A DNA stretch of 46,072 nt from Actinomortierella ambigua (Eukaryota; Mortierellomycota; Mortierellomycetes; Mortierellales; Mortierellaceae). Shown here piece by piece: positions 20,462 through 30,080 of this stretch. A model generated the notes under the pieces. The model was not told where the DNA came from. It worked only from the letters and a program-made list of their open reading frames with translations, and did not search any database. The DNA is taken from the NCBI GenBank assembly GCA_016098155.1, contig JAAAJB010000266.1, forward strand, positions 1 through 46,072, read 5' to 3'. The translations under genes and the position numbers were made by a program. The number at the start of each line of letters is the position of its first letter. The first letter of the stretch is position 1.

Positions 20462-22824
20462 AAAGAGGAAGAGGAAAAAGAAGAAGAGGAAGAAAGAGAA
20501 GAACATGACGACGACTGGTGTGGGGCGTGGGCGTGGGCTGTCTTTGGTGGGTCTGGGATCGTGAGCATGATCCCAGAACGACGTCCCCTTCCTTCTCCTC
20601 TCAATACCTAGCTCATTACCTTCACTGGCCTGGGATGGTTTTTCTTCGATATACTCTTGCTTGTCCGTCATGATAGGGCCAATCTAGAGCTATTCCTTGT
20701 TACTAGTTTTGAGCGAAGACAAAAATCGACAAAGAGGCCGAACGACTAGAGCAAGGGGGGGAGGGGTTAGCAGCTGTTGTATGGGTGGAGAGAGGAATGC
20801 CTCAAAGTCACTCATGATGCAGCCCATCGCATCTGGGCCGGTAACGGGAGCAAGAACAGAAAGAAGAAAAATTGACCTCCTGGCTCTCCCTGTCATGTCC
20901 GCCGTTCACACACTCACTCACTCACTCGCTCGCCCACAGTCGCTCACCCGCGCACAAATTCTCCCTCGCTGCCAAAGGGTAACCCTTGGCATTGAGGAGT
21001 CAAAACCGTTGGATGAAATGGATGTGATAGGCAAGCATTCCACTACCCCGCCACATTTGGACAGTATCCCAATGTAACTAATAGTCCGGGCAGACCACTG
21101 CGGATATCTGTTCCAGATTTCGTAAAGCAGGGACTGGCAATGCATGGGCACCTTGATGCCAGTGTACCACCTTTCATCCCCTCCACAGGAGGCTGTTGCA
21201 ATCTACTCGCATTTTGAAAGTCGAGAGAGATCAGGGAGCATGTGGAGGCGCGTGAACGTGCGCGCCGTTGCGAGCGAGAGAGTGTGTGTGAGAGATAGGG
21301 AAGAGCCTCCTGTGGTTGAGGCGTGAAAGCATGATATAGAACATGTGGGGTGGGGGTTAGAGAAGAGTTATCGACTCCATAGACCATACCTCGTGCGACA
21401 GGAAGACAGATAGGTGCGAATGGTTGCTTTTATACAAAACAAGTTGATGGAGATGGTTCGTTCGAAAAAAAAGGGCTGATGTCTCCCGGCAAAACACAAC
21501 ACAAGGGTGGGTTGGCAGGGAGAAGGGCAAGATTAGATAGGGGAGGTTGAAAGGGAGAAGAAGAAGAGGAGTGTGAGAATGAAAGAAAGGAGGAGAAGAG
21601 ATGAAAAGTGGGGAAAAAAACGAAAGAGAGGTTTGAGCAGTTTTTTAAAGAAGATCTCAAAGAAGATCGTTATGAAGATGTGATGAGGAGGAAGAGGAAG
21701 AGGAGGAAGTAAGGGAAGGAAGGGCACCAAATTGGATGCAGGCAATTGGTGAGGGGGGCATAAAGCGCGCAGGGTAAACAAAGCGGGTGAATGATGAGAT
21801 GAGCGACTTGCGAAAACATCCCAACCTGTTCTTTCTCTCTATCTATCGATACAGCGACTGTAAAAGTTGGAGAGGGGGTGGTGTTGGAGTGGGATAAGGA
21901 GGCATTTACGACAACAATACGACCCGAAAGAAAAAGAGCTAAAGTAAAATAAGGCAGGGGGAGGGAGGACCCGCTCATTCATCATTTTTCCTGGATCCTG
22001 GCGCAATCCTAGCCCCGGAAACCGAGCCAAAGTCCCTCAACCTCATAGACCTATAGTGCTTTGTCGCCATCCATCCGTTAGATAGCCGAGTATGGGCAAC
22101 AAAGGATGTATTTCTCACCCTTGTCTATGTCGTACATATTGAGGAGCAACAAATGCGGAGACGAAGCGCGCACAGGGCAAGGATTCTCTGGGAATGTAAA
22201 GCGCCAGAGGGGGGGGGGTGTCTCTTTCTCTTTGTCCTGGGTAGCATGAAGCATTCGCGTCTAAAACCCAAGAGTTGATGTTGTTGTTGCTACTGTTGCT
22301 GCTGCGTGCATGCGTGGTCGTGTGTCGATGTGTGTATGAGAGTCGATGTGTGTGTGTGTGTGGAGATGCGTTTTGTGGGGAGAAGGCGGGAGAGGGGGAG
22401 ATGGGTGGTCCAATAATAATGTTGTGTAGGTGATAAGTGGTGTCAAACTATGGATGTCATGATTGCACAGATGTATCAAGCTTTGTGTTCAAAAGGGGAA
22501 AACCCTGTACCAGCTGGACATTTTCCACCCACTTGCACACGAGTAATCAAAAGAGCTCACCTTACGGCGGCTCTCCTGCCCCCCACCCCTCACTCCCTCC
22601 CCTCTCCTCAAGTTCCCCTCTCTCCCTACCACCATTTCGCCCCCTCGAACAATGCCACACGTCCCACCGACAGCAGCTTCCCTCTACCCCTGGTGTCTGT
22701 CAGTACTCCCATCTCTGCTCCGGGATTCTAGAGTAGCCGCAGAACCGAGAGTGAGGGAGCACGTGAGGATGGGAGTGAGATTGGGAGAGTAGCTTTCTCT
22801 CCCTCCTTCTCGGTGGTGGTGGTG

Positions 22825-22847
22825 GTGTGTGTGTGTGTGTGTGTGTG
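22825..22847. repeat. GT dinucleotide microsatellite
   Basis: About eleven GT units follow a short TGG run that starts at 22812. Confidence 0.85.
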
Positions 22848-23048
22848 CCTCGACTCGATTCGACTCCCCCTCTCCTTTTCCTCGCTTCGTAGTTTCGCTC
22901 ACCTGGATAGCCTCCAAACTAACAACACATGTAAGCGGATAAACTGCACTGTACCTCAAGGGTGCTTGCTTGTCCACCAATTCTTCTCCCACGCCCAACG
23001 CACCTGCCTTTTCCCATCTCTTTCCCTTTTTGACGCCTCGTCGCTCCA

Positions 23049-23051
<3 letters not shown>

Positions 23052-23095
<44 letters not shown>
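23052..23095. repeat. TC dinucleotide microsatellite
   Basis: About 22 uninterrupted TC units, the longest simple repeat in the window. Confidence 0.9.
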
Positions 23096-23097
<2 letters not shown>

Positions 23098-23506
23098 ATC
23101 TATCTATCCTTTACTCTACTACGTAAACTGCAGGTCCATGGCCCATCTTCCAGTAAAGGAGGTGTTGCATGCATGGAGAGGCGCAAGCTTATAGACTTTC
23201 ACAGCCCGACTGGTTCACATCCACTCACACCACTGGAGGCCGAACGAGCTACTTTGAGGTGTGACCTTAAAAGCTTATGCTTATTTAATGGGTTTCTCCC
23301 TGAACCAGGGACTTTATTTGGTGAGGCCAAGCTTTGACTTTGGAAAGATGTACAGGTGATTTTGAGCTCTCTGATCATTGCACCGCCTTCACCCTCCCCT
23401 CTCTGACTACGTTTGTTTTCGCGTACCACACACACTGTCCTTGAGGGGATAAAGAGAGAGGAAGAAATGCCGACGAAATATTGTTTTTCCTTTTTCCGTT
23501 GCCCCA

Positions 23507-23508
<2 letters not shown>

Positions 23509-23540
<32 letters not shown>
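23509..23540. repeat. CT dinucleotide microsatellite
   Basis: About 16 CT units. Confidence 0.85.
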
Positions 23541-23544
<4 letters not shown>

Positions 23545-24070
23545 GTCTTGTTCATTTGTCAACACCACAGTGATTTCAAGAGAAATAACCACATGGTGCG
23601 GAATTCCCCCGCTCAGTGCCTTGGTTATTTTCTTTTTCCGTTTTGCTCACTTGGTGTTTGGCCTTCAAAGTCTGTGAGGAAGGGGGGAGGGGAATGAGCG
23701 CCACAGAGGCGACTGTCAGTCCCTTTTTCGTGAACGAATGATGCCACTGTAGATCGTCGGTTTGCCTCAAGCCCTGTAGCAAGATCATCCATCTCTTTTT
23801 TTTTTTTTTTCTTATTTGTCTTGACAATATCCTTCGGATCCCCCTTGTCCATCCACGCGCTTCCCTTCGCCGCGTGCAGTGGTTCATTCATCATGTGTAC
23901 TCCCTTTCCCCTCCTCCCACCCTCTCCCCCGATTCTGCAAAGGACAGTGCCAACTCTCCCAGGGTTTTTTGTCTCATGCATTGGATCGACAAAGTTGCGA
24001 TTTTTTTTAAACTCGAAATGATAGTAGTTCCTCCACTTGAAAAAACACCGCAGGACGTGCTTTTTTCTGC

Positions 24071-24076
24071 TTTATT
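24071..24076 (-). terminator. AATAAA polyadenylation signal of RPL35
   Basis: The minus strand reads AATAAA 48 nt downstream of the RPL35 stop codon at 24124-24126. Confidence 0.55.
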
Positions 24077-24123
24077 TCAGGTGAAAGAGGGCACACTCAA
24101 ACAAAAAGGCGCATAAAAACAAT

Positions 24124-25946
24124 TTATGCCTTGATGGCGTACTTGCGAAGAGGGAAGTGGATCTCCTTCTTCTGCTGCTTGAGGGTCTTGAGCGAAGCCT
24201 CGTGCTTGGTAAGACGGCGGCGGATGGCACGGGTCTTCTTGACACGGAGGTCCAGGGGAAGGAAGTTCTTCTTCTGGTAGAAGAGACGGAGCTGGGTGCG
24301 CTGGGTCTGGGTGATGACGGTCATGACGCGAGCGATCGACTTGCGGACAGCCGAGCTGCAAATGAACAAGAGGCGTGTATACGAAGGATAGGGTTAGAGG
24401 CTATGATCCATATCACATTTTTCTCTCTGGTTTGTTGAATGGATAAAAAAAAAGGAGGGGAGAGAGTAGCCGTTTCGTTCACGCCTCTTGAGAGTTATTT
24501 GCTGGAGGTCCAAGTAGATGATTTTGACAGATAAAATAGTTGATTGGAGATAGGTTCGCAAAGGCGTTTGTTGTGGCAGTTGTTTGTTGCTGGTTGCTCT
24601 CGACCCGCGATAGACGCTGGCGGGCTCAATAGGGGGGTGTTGTCGCGTCTGAACATCTCCAAACGACTGCTTCCAGGGAGCTAATCGCGTTGGGATGCCA
24701 AGCTGTTGTGAAGCAAGTCAATGGTGATCCAGTGTTTGATACTTGAAAAGGTGCTTTGCTGAATAATACCGCCACGCAAGGTACAAAGTGCCGACTGATT
24801 CATGGCTCTCATAGCCCACGTTTTTGGGTGCTGGTTCAAGACTACCGCAAAGTGACTACAGGTTGCCGAGCAATTACACCCTTCGCCCTCTGTAGAGTTG
24901 TCGACTCCTTGCTTGCTTGGCTGATTCCGTTGATGTACGCCCAAAGTGGATCGTGTTGCCTCGCCTTACTATGGGTGCCTGATCCTCGCTATATGCCAAG
25001 CATAGAAGAGAACGTAAAACTTACATCTTGGTCAGCTTGCCAGCGGAACCACCAGCAACCTTCTGGACCTTGAGGCTGGCGAGCTCCTGCTTGAGCTCTT
25101 CGAGCTGCTTGGTGAGCTCGGCCTTGTTCTTGGTGCGCAATTCGTGAGCCTTGACAGCAGCCTATGATTCGATCGGGTTGTTGCGAACAGAGAACAAGTC
25201 CACAGTGGGTCAGCAAAAAACAGAGTCGTCTTACAGTCGAGATACGTCCAGCAGGAAAAAAACACAGGGTTGTGCAAAGGGGAGGGGAGGGGGCCAGCCA
25301 AAACAACAGCTTCCATAGTCGTTGAAGTCGCCCTGAAAGTTGCTGACTAAAGTCTACATTGATGGATGTTGTTGTTGCCCTGGAAAGTCGAGTTGATGCC
25401 TGGCGAGGACATCAGATCCTCCTGGTGTACAGCCTCGATCGATTAGAACGCCCAGTGGCCAGACTGCCTGAGAACCTCCTCTTATCGCTCTGGCCTGTTG
25501 TAGTCTGAACGCCCAAACGTTGCTGCTAATCGACAACACAGACTTGTTGATGCATCAGAAGGACACCAGAGGGTGGTGGTGCACTACTGATGTTGGATTC
25601 GCCCTCCTCGGAGACTGCAGCAGCCTAACGAGTCCTTGATGCCGTGATCGCTCACAATAGGATCAGAGTTTCGCCATGCATCCGTGAAGACTAAACGAAG
25701 CCTCCCTCCATGCCATGAGCCGCCCTTTTTCGAGATGACCTCCAACGTCCCTCCTTCCTCCAAAAAGTGCAAATTGCTGGCATCCTGATATGAACGAATC
25801 GATAATTCCTCCTGATGCATGGCGACGACAACGCTGGTGACAATGGATCGGGAGTAGCGTCTTGGTAGCGATGGATGGATCTGGCCCCCTTGGATAGACG
25901 GATGGATTATTGCTCTCTCTCCCAGCCTGACTGAGCTCAGTACCAT
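24124..25946 (-). CDS. RPL35: 60S ribosomal protein L35 (uL29)
   Basis: Coding exons are 25161-25025 and 24355-24124, preceded by an ATG-only first exon, probably 25946-25944. The full protein is then 123 aa, exactly the human L35 length. Conserved blocks are [34 protein letters not shown] and [19 protein letters not shown], ending LRKYAIKA. The protein sits at the ribosomal exit tunnel. Exon 2 starts in phase 0 at acceptor CATAG and ends at donor GTAAGT. The last intron (25024-24356) is 669 nt. The first would be 782 nt, with donor GTACTG; it is the only ATG-GT pair I found on the minus strand between exon 2 and the RSA3 promoter. The first exon is the uncertain part. The gene diverges from RSA3. 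Confidence 0.9.
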
Positions 25947-26297
25947 TTCGATTTAATTGGAAAGAGGAGGATTCCCCGACCTCAGAAACACCCTGCTTTT
26001 CAAAGTCGGCCTTTTTTGCTCTCACGTGATCATGCGATCCTGTCGATCGCCACCACTTTTTTTTTCCATGTCCCTTCACGCACCTTGCATTCAATAACAA
26101 GACCACTAATGGGATCACACAGGGAATTAAAAAAGACACCAGCACATGCCTCCAAAAGGGAGCTAAGCGATGGTAGGTGAAAGCAAATGGGCACTTATCT
26201 TGCATCTATTGGTCGACCCGATTAGCCTTTTGCCCTTTTGCCTAACGTTTTTTTTTATAATATGCTATAGGTGGTTCTCAGGTATAGAAAGACCCAG
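25947..26297. promoter_or_regulatory. Shared divergent promoter of RPL35 and RSA3
   Basis: These 351 bp separate the proposed ATG of RPL35 (minus) from that of RSA3 (plus). A CACGTGAT element lies near 26024-26031. A TATAATAT stretch lies about 40 nt before the RSA3 ATG. Both genes serve 60S ribosome production, so shared control is plausible but inferred. Confidence 0.4.
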
Positions 26298-27226
26298 ATG
26301 TGCAAACAGGTACCAAGTAAAGCAATTGCACGTATTAGCCAACTCGCTGACACTTCAACCATTCTCTTTTTTACTTGTTGCCGACAGCCTTCAACGGAGC
26401 CTCACACGCTACCACGGAAACGGACGAAGGTAGACGACTCTGGAAAAGTATGTGCATGATCTCGATCTGATCAAAACTCACAGAGCGCTAGCACCAGAAC
26501 TAACAACGGTTGGGTGGTCATTTCATTAGATCGATTCCACCGAAAGCACAGAGAACACACACGAATCCAGGACAATAGAGAATGACGATGTCAACGACGC
26601 AGAAGAGGAAGACCAGGACATGCTCCCACTTGACCAGATGGATGATGGAGCCGATCAGGACGAAGACGAAGACGAAGACGACGAGGATGTAGAGATGGAC
26701 GCTGAGAGCGCTCCTACTCAGTCAAAGGTAACGCAATTGAACAGCAATGACGGTCATAAACGCTTGTAGCAAAGTGCAACGCTTATTTATTTGAGCTTCT
26801 ACCATTTGACTCGGGACTTTCTACCTTCTAGGCCCACACATCAGATCGCGTACGCAAGGTTGATACTAATCCGGAGGTCGAGGCAGCATTCCGGGAACGC
26901 TACATGGCACAGATCACGCAGGCGTTTGGTGACGAGCTGAACGCACTGCGAGAGGTAGGAGAAAAGGGCCCTTTGGAGAATAGGATGAAACAAGTTCGCA
27001 TCGACGGGTGGGCTCTACTACTGCTCTATTATCATTCACTCTGAAAACTGATTGTCGTTGGTGTGTGTTCCTTTTTTTGGTTCTCCCCTTCACTTTTTTT
27101 TTTGAACATTAGACGGACGAACTTGACGGTAGCCACCTTGAGCTACTTATTGATTCGCTGCATCAGACAGGACACGTCTTTCTGCCAAGCGAGAAGGAGC
27201 TGGTCGCACTTCCGTCTAGCTCGTAG
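26298..27226 (+). CDS. RSA3: Ribosome-assembly protein RSA3
   Basis: Five short exons join in phase 0: 26298-26309, 26388-26447, 26530-26727, 26832-26954 and 27113-27226, giving 168 aa. Donors are GTACCA, GTATGT, GTAACG and GTAGGA; acceptors are GACAG, ATTAG, TCTAG and ATTAG. A CTAAC branch site lies in intron 2. The N-terminus carries a basic LPRKRTKVDD nuclear-signal-like stretch, followed by a long acidic region (DQDEDEDEDDEDVEMD). The C-terminal domain is the diagnostic part: FRERYMAQITQAFGDELNAL, then LELLIDSLHQTGHVFLPSEK, matching the RSA3 family. RSA3 is a nucleolar factor for early 60S assembly. The first two exons are less certain than the last three. No single long frame covers this gene, so it is easy to miss. 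Confidence 0.85.
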
Positions 27227-27279
27227 TGACTGCTTATACTTCATATGTCGTTAATTTTGTAAAATATACCTGCGCTACA

Positions 27280-27300
27280 TTTTTTTTTTTTTTTTTTTTT
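27280..27300. repeat. Poly-T tract between RSA3 and the MFSD1-like gene
   Basis: A run of 21 T lies within the 134-bp gap. It may be a nucleosome-free promoter element or the polypyrimidine tract of a leader intron, since CAACAG follows at 27345-27350. Confidence 0.5.
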
Positions 27301-27360
27301 GTGTGTCACTCCGCCCACTCTCCTCAATATCTATTCTGGTTCCTCAACAGTGGATGTGAA

Positions 27361-29975
27361 ATGGAGCAACAACAAGACGAGCAACAACTTCTTCTAGGCC
27401 ATAGCTCGCAGCATGTCCAATCATACACTAGTCTCCCGGGACCACACTCGCCACTAACGAAACCCCTCCTATACGAACCTCCACCGACCACCTCACGACA
27501 CTGGCTCGTCCTTAGCATGGCATGTCTGTTGCTCGCCGGCAACTACTACTGCTATGACCTTCCTGCTGTAATGTGCCATCCATTCTGCTGGAATGAACAC
27601 AATAAAACACTCTGCAATCCAACCCCGCGTTTATTTCTTCTAACAGAAAAAAACTTGTCTACCCCCTCCCGCTTCCCACCCCGCGCGGTAAATTAAAAAA
27701 AAAGGCAATGAATCTCCAAATTCAAGAATGGCTAGGAACCGACGATACCACGCACCAGTACCAGCTCAACCTGCTCTACTCGGCCTACTCCCTTCCGAAC
27801 ATCGTCCTCCCACTCGCCGGCGGGTTCCTCGTCGACCGGTTATCGGCCTCGAAAATGCTCCTCGTCTTCAACCTCTGGATCTGTCTCGGCCAAGCGCTGT
27901 TCGTCCTCGGCCTCGGTCTTCGCTCCTTCCCCACCATGGTCATGGGCCGGTTCCTGTTTGGCGTCGGCGGCGAATGTCTGGAGGTGGCCCAGTGCAAGAT
28001 CACGACCGATTGGTTCAAACATGCCTGGTTGGGGCTCGCCCTCGGTCTGAACCTTTCCAGCGCCCGTATCTCGACCGCCTTGAACGATAACCTGTCGCCC
28101 TGGATCGAAAATCGCTTGCATCATCATCCGGCTGGCGGCGTCGTCGCTGCGAGCTCGGTCGGGCTCTTTATTTGCTTGACCAGCTTCGCTTGTGGGTTGG
28201 GCCTTGCTTATTTGGATCGGCCTGCTTCTCGGACCTTGGCAGGCGTCAAGGTCGATGGACCAAAGAATGTGGATCGGTTGAGCGGAGAAGAGGGCTATCT
28301 GGAGCGTCAGGCTCTCTTGTGGGAGGATCAAGGCGGGAGGGGAGGCGAAGGAGGAGAGGAAGGTATTCTAGACCTTGAGGAGAATAACGAAGACGATGAT
28401 GACGGCGAAGACGAAAAGACGGCGACAATGATGGCAGAGGATGACAAGATGTTTGTGGCCGAGATCTGGACGTTGCAACCAAAGTTTTGGATCCTGTGCC
28501 TGTGCTGCATCACGTTGTATGGGGCCGTGTCCCCGTTCTTCCACGTCCTCTCAGACTTTCTACAACAGCGCTGGTACCACGGCGACCCTCAGCGGGCGGG
28601 CACCGTCATGTCGCTACCGGATGTCATTTCGGCTGTCGGGTCTCCACTCTGTGGGTTCTTGGTCGACCGGTTTGGCCATCGGTCGCGCTACATTCCACTC
28701 TCGGCGATATTTTTGATCTGGGCCCATGTTCAGCTAGGATTCACCAACGCCACCCCGATCATTGGGATGACGGTGATCGGTTTGGCCTACTCTTTGTTTG
28801 CTTCCGTGCTCTGGCCCTGCATTCCATTCTTGGTCGAGGACGAACAGCTGGGAACCGCGTACGGGATTGTAACGATTGCGCTCAACATCTCATTGACGAT
28901 CTTTCCGATCGCCGTTGCCTGGCTCTTGCAGCGGACCAATGGTGATTATGGGGCTGTCCAAGTGCTCTTCATCACGCTCGCTGTGCTCGGCTTGTTCTTG
29001 TCCATCTTGCTCAATGTCTTGGATGAGCGTGATACAACAACCATAGGGTTGCTGCTCGAGGAGGAAGGAGAGGAGGATGAAGCTATTTCCACAGGAGAGA
29101 GAGAGGAAACCCCGGGATCGCCTGTTCCTGCCTCGGTCCAAGACTTGTATCTGAAGCCTCCCCCGCCTCTGGGTGCGACCACCACCACCACGCCGGCGAT
29201 TCATCCTCTGCAGCAAGGTCTACCCGAGGGACGTTCTCTACTCCCCTCAGAATTTGATGCCCATCTCCGTCGTCGCTCGTCGATCGAGGAGCAAATGATC
29301 CAGCAGCAGTTGCTAGAACAACAAAGGCAGCAACAACATACAAGACGACGCATCCGACGACGGTCATTGGCTTGGCCTCGCCTATCGGACGACCACGGCC
29401 GAGTCACGTCGCTCGACCACGAGTACCAAGGCCGCATCACGACCCGTTCTGTTGGATGTGACGGTATCGTGGCCATCATCCCTCATCATAGCCAGCGACA
29501 ACACCCACGACGGCACTCGACTGCCACAGACTACGTGAGCCAACTCGAACGAGCACGACAGCCGAGTCTACGACAACGACCTCCGCAGCTGCAATCGCAG
29601 CCGCAACCACAATACCAGCAGTATCAGCAGTTACAGCAACAGCAGCCGCCTTATGACGTACAACAACAACAACAACAACAACAGCGCCAGTCGTGGTCGG
29701 GGTGGGCAAGGAGCCGCGTCCGTGGAGAGTCAGCACCAGTGACAACAGGACTCGGCCAGCCGCCGTTAGATCACCTTGTTCCCCAACAACCACAATTGAG
29801 TCAGCAACAGCCGCGACATCCTTTTGATGTCGACTCGAATGATCCTCAGGGCACAGGTGGGCCTGGAGGCGGCAGCGGCGCTGACGAGAGCAGAGCCGGG
29901 GCACCACAGGGCCCATCCACGAGGACCTTACCTCCGATCCCTCCTTCACCACCATCTCCAAATACGCTGACATGA
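27361..29975 (+). CDS. MFSD1-like major facilitator transporter
   Basis: Two exons, 27361-27567 and 27705-29975, join in phase 0 (donor GTAATG, acceptor AAAAG) and give 825 aa. The junction yields GNYYCYDLPA followed by AMNLQIQEWLG, matching human MFSD1 (FCYDNPAALQ). Other shared blocks are YSLPNIVLPLAGGFLVDR, GRFLFGVGGECLEVAQ and LALGLNLSSARIST. MFSD1 exports dipeptides from lysosomes, so a vacuolar role is likely but inferred. The cytosolic N-terminus has DEQQLL, which fits the acidic dileucine sorting signal found in MFSD1. An acidic loop lies between the two six-helix halves. About 300 C-terminal residues are Gln/Pro/Arg-rich and disordered, including a CAA-coded Gln run near 29664-29680; this tail is absent from animal MFSD1. 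Confidence 0.9.
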
Positions 29976-30028
29976 CGCTTACATGATTTTACATGTTACG
30001 GCTTTTGTTTTGTTTTCCTAAGAAACGA

Positions 30029-30034
30029 AATAAA
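30029..30034 (+). terminator. AATAAA polyadenylation signal of the MFSD1-like gene
   Basis: AATAAA lies 54 nt after the stop codon, within the 105-bp gap between convergent stop codons, so the two transcripts probably overlap at their 3' ends. Confidence 0.55.
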
Positions 30035-30080
30035 CCATAATATATTCTTTTAACAAAAACGGTAATCATTTGTTCTTTTT

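Larger units (their letters stand above)
20110..24070. other. Four-kilobase stretch without a supported gene
   Basis: This covers the promoter and leader of the H+-ATPase gene and unassigned sequence up to the RPL35 3' region. It is rich in simple repeats: GA near 20441-20461, GT at 22825-22847, TC at 23052-23095 and CT at 23509-23540. The plus strand is purine-rich at 21540-21760 and pyrimidine-rich at 22560-23540. A 93-codon frame at 22450-22731 (plus) starts with ordinary-looking residues but then becomes Pro/Ser-rich. I do not call it a gene. Confidence 0.5.

Noticed and set aside
22450..22731. Plus-strand frame of 93 codons beginning MDVMIAQMYQALCSKGENP
   Set aside because: The first 40 residues look ordinary, but the rest is Pro/Ser sequence from a pyrimidine tract, and I found no second exon or known family.
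24356..25943. Intron-encoded C/D-box snoRNA in the long RPL35 introns
   Set aside because: I found no TGATGA box paired with a CTGA box on the minus strand. H/ACA RNAs cannot be excluded by eye.
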